The notes under the pieces: generated by a model
What the model was told of the DNA's origin: nothing
The model's input: the letters and a program-made list of their open reading frames with translations, nothing else
The model's database searches: none
Origin: Oscillospiraceae bacterium
Lineage (GTDB): Bacteria; Bacillota; Clostridia; Oscillospirales; Butyricicoccaceae
Length of the DNA: 9,477 nt
NCBI GenBank assembly: GCA_902797555.1
Contig: CADBTM010000046.1
Location: forward strand, 1-9,477
Direction of reading: 5' to 3'
Made by a program: the position numbers and the translations under genes
In this document: positions 6,855 to 9,477 of the stretch, piece after piece
How the letters are laid out: each line of letters begins with the position of its first letter
Position numbering within the stretch: the first letter of the stretch is position 1

Positions 6855-8558
6855 ATGCTGCGCAGTCTTCTCATCGAAAACATCGCTGTCATCCAGCGAG
6901 CCGAGCTGAGCTTTCAGCCCGGTCTTTCGGTGCTGTCCGGCGAAACCGGCGCGGGCAAATCCATCATCATCGACGCGCTCAACGCCATTCTGGGCGGGAG
7001 AGTGAGCCGGGAGCTTATCCGCACCGGCGAGAGCCGCGCTTGCGTCACCGCCGAGTTTGATACGCTGTCTCCCGAAACCCTCCGGATCGCCCGGGAGCTG
7101 GGGATCGGGGAGACCGACACCCTTATCCTGCGCCGGGAGATCTATCTGGACGGGCGCAATGCCTGCCGGATCAACGGCCAGCCCGCCACCCTTGCCATGC
7201 TCAAAACGCTGGGGGAGGGACTGGTGAGCATCTACGGACAGCATGACGGACTGCATCTGATGAACGAGCAGCTGCACATCGACTATCTGGACGCCTTTGG
7301 CGGTCTGGAAGGCGAGATCGGGACTTATCTGGAGGGGTACGAGTCCCTCCTTCATCTCAACCGTCGGATGAAGGCGCTGCGCATGAGCGCCGCCGAGCGG
7401 GAAAAGCGGCTTTCGCTGCTGCCCCGTCAGATCGACGAGCTCCGGCAGGCCGCCGTCCGTCCCGGCGAACAGGACGAACTGATTTCCCTGCGGGCGCAGC
7501 TGCGCAGCGGGGAAAAGATCGCCGACGGCGTGGATGAAGCCTCCTCTCTGCTGGACGGAGAGGAGGAGCGGGAGGGAGCCGCCGCGCTGCTGGCGCAGGC
7601 GGCAAAGGCGCTTGCCCGCAGCGCGCAGTTTTCTGCTGCCGCCGAGGGCTTGGAGCGCAAGGCACGGGAGCTTTCCGTGCTGGCGCAGGAGCTTTCTTCC
7701 GAGGTGGCGGAGGTGCGCCGTCAGGCCGATTTTGCCCCGCAAAAGCTGGAGGAAACCGAGGAACGTCTGGAGCGCATCAGCCGCCTGTGCGTCAAATACG
7801 GCGTGGAGGCCGACGGCCTGGAGGAGCATCTCTCCGCGCTGGAGGCGGAATATCATGCGCTGGAAAATGTGGACGACAGCCTGGACGAGCTCAAGGAGCA
7901 ATATGCTGTCCAGAGGGCGGAGCTTTACGAGGCGGCGGGCAGGCTGCACGCCCTGAGAAAGCAGGCGGGGGATACCCTCTCCCAACGCATTCGGAAGGAG
8001 CTGGCCGACCTCGACCTGAAAAACGCCCGCTTTGGGGTGGAGATCGACGATCTCCGTCAGGAGGGGCAGGCGCGCTTTACCAAAAAGGGCACCGATCAGG
8101 TGCGGTTTTTGCTGTCGGCCAACGCCGGCGAGGATTTGAAGCCCCTCAGCAAGGTGGCCTCCGGCGGCGAGCTATCCCGCATCATGCTGGCCATGAAAAA
8201 CGTGCTCTCCGCAGGGGAGCAGGGGGTCACCTCGGTCTTTGACGAGGTGGACGCAGGCGTGTCCGGCCGGGCGGCCAGCCGTGTGGGAGAAAAGCTGTAT
8301 GCCATCGCCCGGGGGCGGCAGGTGCTGTGCGTCACCCATCTGCCGCAGATCGCCTGTCTGGCCGACTGGCAGTATTATGTGGCAAAGTTCAGCGAGGATG
8401 GACGCACCTTTACCAGCGCGCAGCTGCTGGATGAGGAAGGCCGCATCCGGGAGATCGCCCGGATGAATGCCGGTCTCCACGTCACCCAGGCCACGCTGGA
8501 CGGGGCGAGAGAGCTTTTGCAGCAGGCCGAAGCCTACAAGAAGAGCCGGAACGCTTGA
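6855..8558 (+). CDS. recN: DNA repair protein RecN (SMC-like ATPase)
   Basis: 567 residues, a typical length. RecN is an SMC-like ATPase recruited early to DNA double-strand breaks, where it tethers or organises ends for RecA-dependent repair. The N-terminal ATPase half begins MLRSLLIENIAVI and has Walker A GETGAGKS (29-36). A long Glu/Arg/Leu-rich coiled-coil region follows (about 150-370). The C-terminal half has the ABC signature SGGELS (436-441), Walker B ending VFDEVD with D463-E464, and the THLPQIA switch motif. The family N-terminus confirms the ATG at 6855, but no Shine-Dalgarno sequence is visible in the 15 bases upstream, and translation may depend on coupling to argR. The stop codon lies inside the -35 box of the next promoter. 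spoIVB and spo0A, which usually follow recN in spore-forming Firmicutes, are absent here. Confidence 0.97.
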   Translation: MLRSLLIENIAVIQRAELSFQPGLSVLSGETGAGKSIIIDALNAILGGRVSRELIRTGESRACVTAEFDTLSPETLRIARELGIGETDTLILRREIYLDGRNACRINGQPATLAMLKTLGEGLVSIYGQHDGLHLMNEQLHIDYLDAFGGLEGEIGTYLEGYESLLHLNRRMKALRMSAAEREKRLSLLPRQIDELRQAAVRPGEQDELISLRAQLRSGEKIADGVDEASSLLDGEEEREGAAALLAQAAKALARSAQFSAAAEGLERKARELSVLAQELSSEVAEVRRQADFAPQKLEETEERLERISRLCVKYGVEADGLEEHLSALEAEYHALENVDDSLDELKEQYAVQRAELYEAAGRLHALRKQAGDTLSQRIRKELADLDLKNARFGVEIDDLRQEGQARFTKKGTDQVRFLLSANAGEDLKPLSKVASGGELSRIMLAMKNVLSAGEQGVTSVFDEVDAGVSGRAASRVGEKLYAIARGRQVLCVTHLPQIACLADWQYYVAKFSEDGRTFTSAQLLDEEGRIREIARMNAGLHVTQATLDGARELLQQAEAYKKSRNA

Positions 8559-8583
8559 CATCCCGGAAAACATCGGCTATAAT
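8555..8583 (+). promoter_or_regulatory. Consensus sigma-A promoter for the tyrS leader
   Basis: TTGACA at 8555-8560 and TATAAT at 8578-8583 are both perfect matches to the housekeeping consensus, separated by the optimal 17 bases. The -35 box includes the TGA stop of recN. Transcription is expected to begin near A8590, just before the first bases of T-box stem I. This makes tyrS independent of the upstream operon. Such a strong core promoter fits a gene whose control lies in leader termination. Confidence 0.93.
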
Positions 8584-8778
8584 ACGGCTATGAAAACGGC
8601 AATGACCGGCACAAGTACCCATCTTGCGTCTTTTCAGAGAGCCTGCGGCAGGTGAAAGCAGGCAAAGCGCCCGCTGGGGAATACAGCCGTGAGCCCGGCT
8701 CCGAGCCCGTTTGCGGGGGTAGGCGGCCGCGGGTGCGCCCGTTACCGCGCGTGTGAGGCGGGCGTATGCCCGTAAACT

Positions 8779-8809
8779 GAGGTGGTACCACGGCAGTTTT
8801 GTCGTCCTC
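8779..8809 (+). promoter_or_regulatory. T-box antiterminator element
   Basis: Helix A1 pairs GAGG (8779-8782) with CCTC (8806-8809). The seven-base bulge TGGTACC (8783-8789) is the tRNA acceptor-binding site. Helix A2 pairs ACGGC (8790-8794) with GTCGT (8801-8805), with one G-U wobble and a loop of AGTTTT. The 3' strand shares bases 8804-8809 with the 5' arm of the terminator, so the two structures exclude each other. Confidence 0.85.
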
Positions 8810-8836
8810 TGCAGCATGCAGAGGACTTTTTCTTTT
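8804..8836 (+). terminator. Intrinsic terminator of the tyrS T-box
   Basis: GTCCTCTGCA (8804-8813) and TGCAGAGGAC (8817-8826) form a perfect 10-bp stem with a three-base GCA loop, followed by a T-tract (TTTTT, C, TTTT; 8827-8836). It overlaps the antiterminator at 8804-8809. It is also the first recognisable terminator after recN, so it probably ends operon transcripts as well. Confidence 0.93.
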
Positions 8837-8875
8837 GGAAAAAATAATGAAAATAGACTTTGGAGGAAAACGAAC

Positions 8876-9477
8876 ATGCAAATTTATGAAGAACTCAAGG
8901 CCCGCGGCCTGATCGCCCAGGTCACCGACGAAGAGCACATCCGCGAGATGGTAAACAACGGCAAGGCGCGGTTTTACATCGGCTTTGACTGTACGGCGGA
9001 CAGCCTGACGGCGGGACATTTTATGGCGCTCACCCTGATGAAGCGGCTGCAGCAGGCGGGCAACCAGCCCATCGCCCTCATCGGCGGCGGCACCACCCTC
9101 ATCGGCGATCCCAGCGGCCGGACGGATATGCGCAAGATGCTGACGAGAGAGGACATCGACCACAACGCCGAATGCTTCCGCAAGCAGATGGAAAAGTTTA
9201 TCGAGTTCGGCGAGGGCAAGGCAAAGATGGTCAACAACGCCGACTGGCTGCTCCAGCTTAACTATATCGAGCTGCTGCGCGAAGTGGGTACCTGCTTTTC
9301 GGTCAACAACATGCTGCGGGCGGAATGCTACAAGCAGCGGATGGAGAAGGGCTTGTCCTTCTTTGAGTTCAACTACATGATCATGCAGTCCTACGACTTT
9401 TACTACCTGTTCCAGCACGAGGGCTGCAACATGCAGTTCGGCGGCGACGACCAGTGGAGCAACATGCTGGGCGGCAC
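8876..9477 (+). CDS. tyrS: Tyrosyl-tRNA synthetase, 5' part (TAGH variant of the HIGH motif)
   Basis: Two hundred full codons are visible before the window end, from a family of about 400-430 residues. TyrRS is a class I synthetase that activates tyrosine with ATP and charges tRNA-Tyr. The tyrosine and ATP pocket is recognisable: Y34, the FDCTADS segment (37-43, with D38 and T40), GGGTTLIGDPSGR (70-82, with D78), FEFNYMIMQSYDF (163-175, with Y167, Q171 and D174) and FGGDDQWSN (188-196). The class I signature, usually HIGH, reads T45-A-G-H48, so the first histidine is replaced by threonine while the second is kept. GGAGG at 8862-8866 lies 9 bases before the ATG. The upstream UAC-specific T-box independently supports the tyrosine assignment. 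The KMSKS loop and C-terminal S4 domain lie beyond the window. Confidence 0.96.
   Translation, partial: MQIYEELKARGLIAQVTDEEHIREMVNNGKARFYIGFDCTADSLTAGHFMALTLMKRLQQAGNQPIALIGGGTTLIGDPSGRTDMRKMLTREDIDHNAECFRKQMEKFIEFGEGKAKMVNNADWLLQLNYIELLREVGTCFSVNNMLRAECYKQRMEKGLSFFEFNYMIMQSYDFYYLFQHEGCNMQFGGDDQWSNMLGG

Larger units (their letters stand above)
8590..8836 (+). promoter_or_regulatory. Tyrosine-specific T-box leader
   Basis: This is a complete T-box riboswitch that senses the charging of tRNA-Tyr. The stem I base pairs ACGGC (8596-8600) with GCCGT (8686-8690), and above the specifier loop CCGGC (8606-8610) pairs with GCTGG (8673-8677). The 3' side of the loop reads GAATACA, so the specifier codon is UAC (8682-8684), followed by the usual purine A. 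Other stem I landmarks are AAGTA (8613-8617), AGAGAG (8636-8641) and an apical helix GCCTGC/GCAGGC (8641-8646 with 8658-8663). A stem III candidate pairs CGCCC (8736-8740) with GGGCG (8760-8764) and contains the common CGTTA and TGAGG elements. The T-box sequence AGGTGGTACCACGG (8780-8793) has TGGT, which complements an ACCA tRNA end with discriminator A, as expected for tRNA-Tyr. Uncharged tRNA-Tyr should promote read-through into tyrS. Confidence 0.95.

Noticed and set aside
5811..7985. A 724-codon open frame on the minus strand, opposite nadK, argR and recN
   Set aside because: nadK, argR and recN all lie in the same plus frame, and the antisense codons begin on their third positions, which are almost always G or C. 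Stop codons starting with T are therefore rare in that frame. The predicted protein is Gln/His/Gly/Leu-rich without recognisable motifs, and the plus strand codes for three certain proteins.
8774..8799. AAACTG (8774-8779) pairing with CAGTTT (8794-8799) as the antiterminator helix
   Set aside because: This pairing would not compete with the terminator and would enclose the T-box in a non-standard way. The canonical A1/A2 pairing (8779-8782 with 8806-8809, and 8790-8794 with 8801-8805) fits the T-box model and overlaps the terminator.
8847..8875. ATG at 8847 as an upstream start or small leader peptide before tyrS
   Set aside because: It is out of frame with tyrS and has no ribosome binding site at a suitable distance. 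The GGAGG at 8862-8866 clearly serves the ATG at 8876.
1..9477. A new defence, mobile or biosynthetic system hidden in the window
   Set aside because: Every stretch is accounted for by conserved housekeeping genes or the T-box leader. I saw no direct repeat arrays, transposase, integrase, toxin-antitoxin pair or unexplained gap over 300 bases.

Overview
The window is a GC-rich (about 60% by eye), densely packed, all-plus-strand segment of a bacterial chromosome. Gene content and order (xseA-xseB-ispA-dxs-tlyA-nadK-argR-recN), strong GGAGG-type ribosome binding sites and a tyrosyl T-box leader point to a Firmicute of class Clostridia. The base composition and the TsaD/Kae1-like gene before xseA suggest an Oscillospirales/Ruminococcaceae-type lineage; that family-level placement is an inference. 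There are no mobile elements, CRISPR arrays, tRNA or rRNA genes, or obviously foreign genes.

Layout. Bases 1-477 are the 3' part of a TsaD/Kae1-like (M22-fold) gene. Bases 478-8558 are one continuous operon-like run. xseA and xseB encode the two subunits of exonuclease VII. ispA and dxs encode farnesyl diphosphate synthase and the entry enzyme of the MEP isoprenoid pathway. tlyA encodes an S4-FtsJ rRNA 2'-O-methyltransferase, nadK NAD kinase, argR the arginine repressor and recN the SMC-like DNA repair ATPase. Most junctions are overlaps of 4-8 bp or gaps of 0-22 bp. The only wider internal gap (42 bp, before argR) contains an imperfect dyad. Bases 8555-8875 hold a consensus sigma-A promoter, whose -35 box overlaps the recN stop codon, and a complete tyrosine T-box leader with specifier codon UAC, antiterminator and terminator. 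Bases 8876-9477 are the 5' part of tyrS, cut by the window end.

How the genes work together. The run combines DNA repair (XseAB, RecN), isoprenoid precursor supply (Dxs, IspA), ribosome modification (TlyA), NADP supply (NadK) and arginine control (ArgR). It matches the known Firmicute arrangement, in which this cluster is usually followed by spoIVB-spo0A. Here recN is followed directly by the independently regulated tyrS. TyrRS synthesis is predicted to rise when uncharged tRNA-Tyr binds the leader.

I see no undescribed multi-gene system. The points most worth a second look are a TyrRS whose HIGH signature reads TAGH (Thr in place of the first His), the TsaD-like paralog, the dyad upstream of argR, the absence of spoIVB-spo0A after recN, and the lack of any recN terminator other than the T-box.
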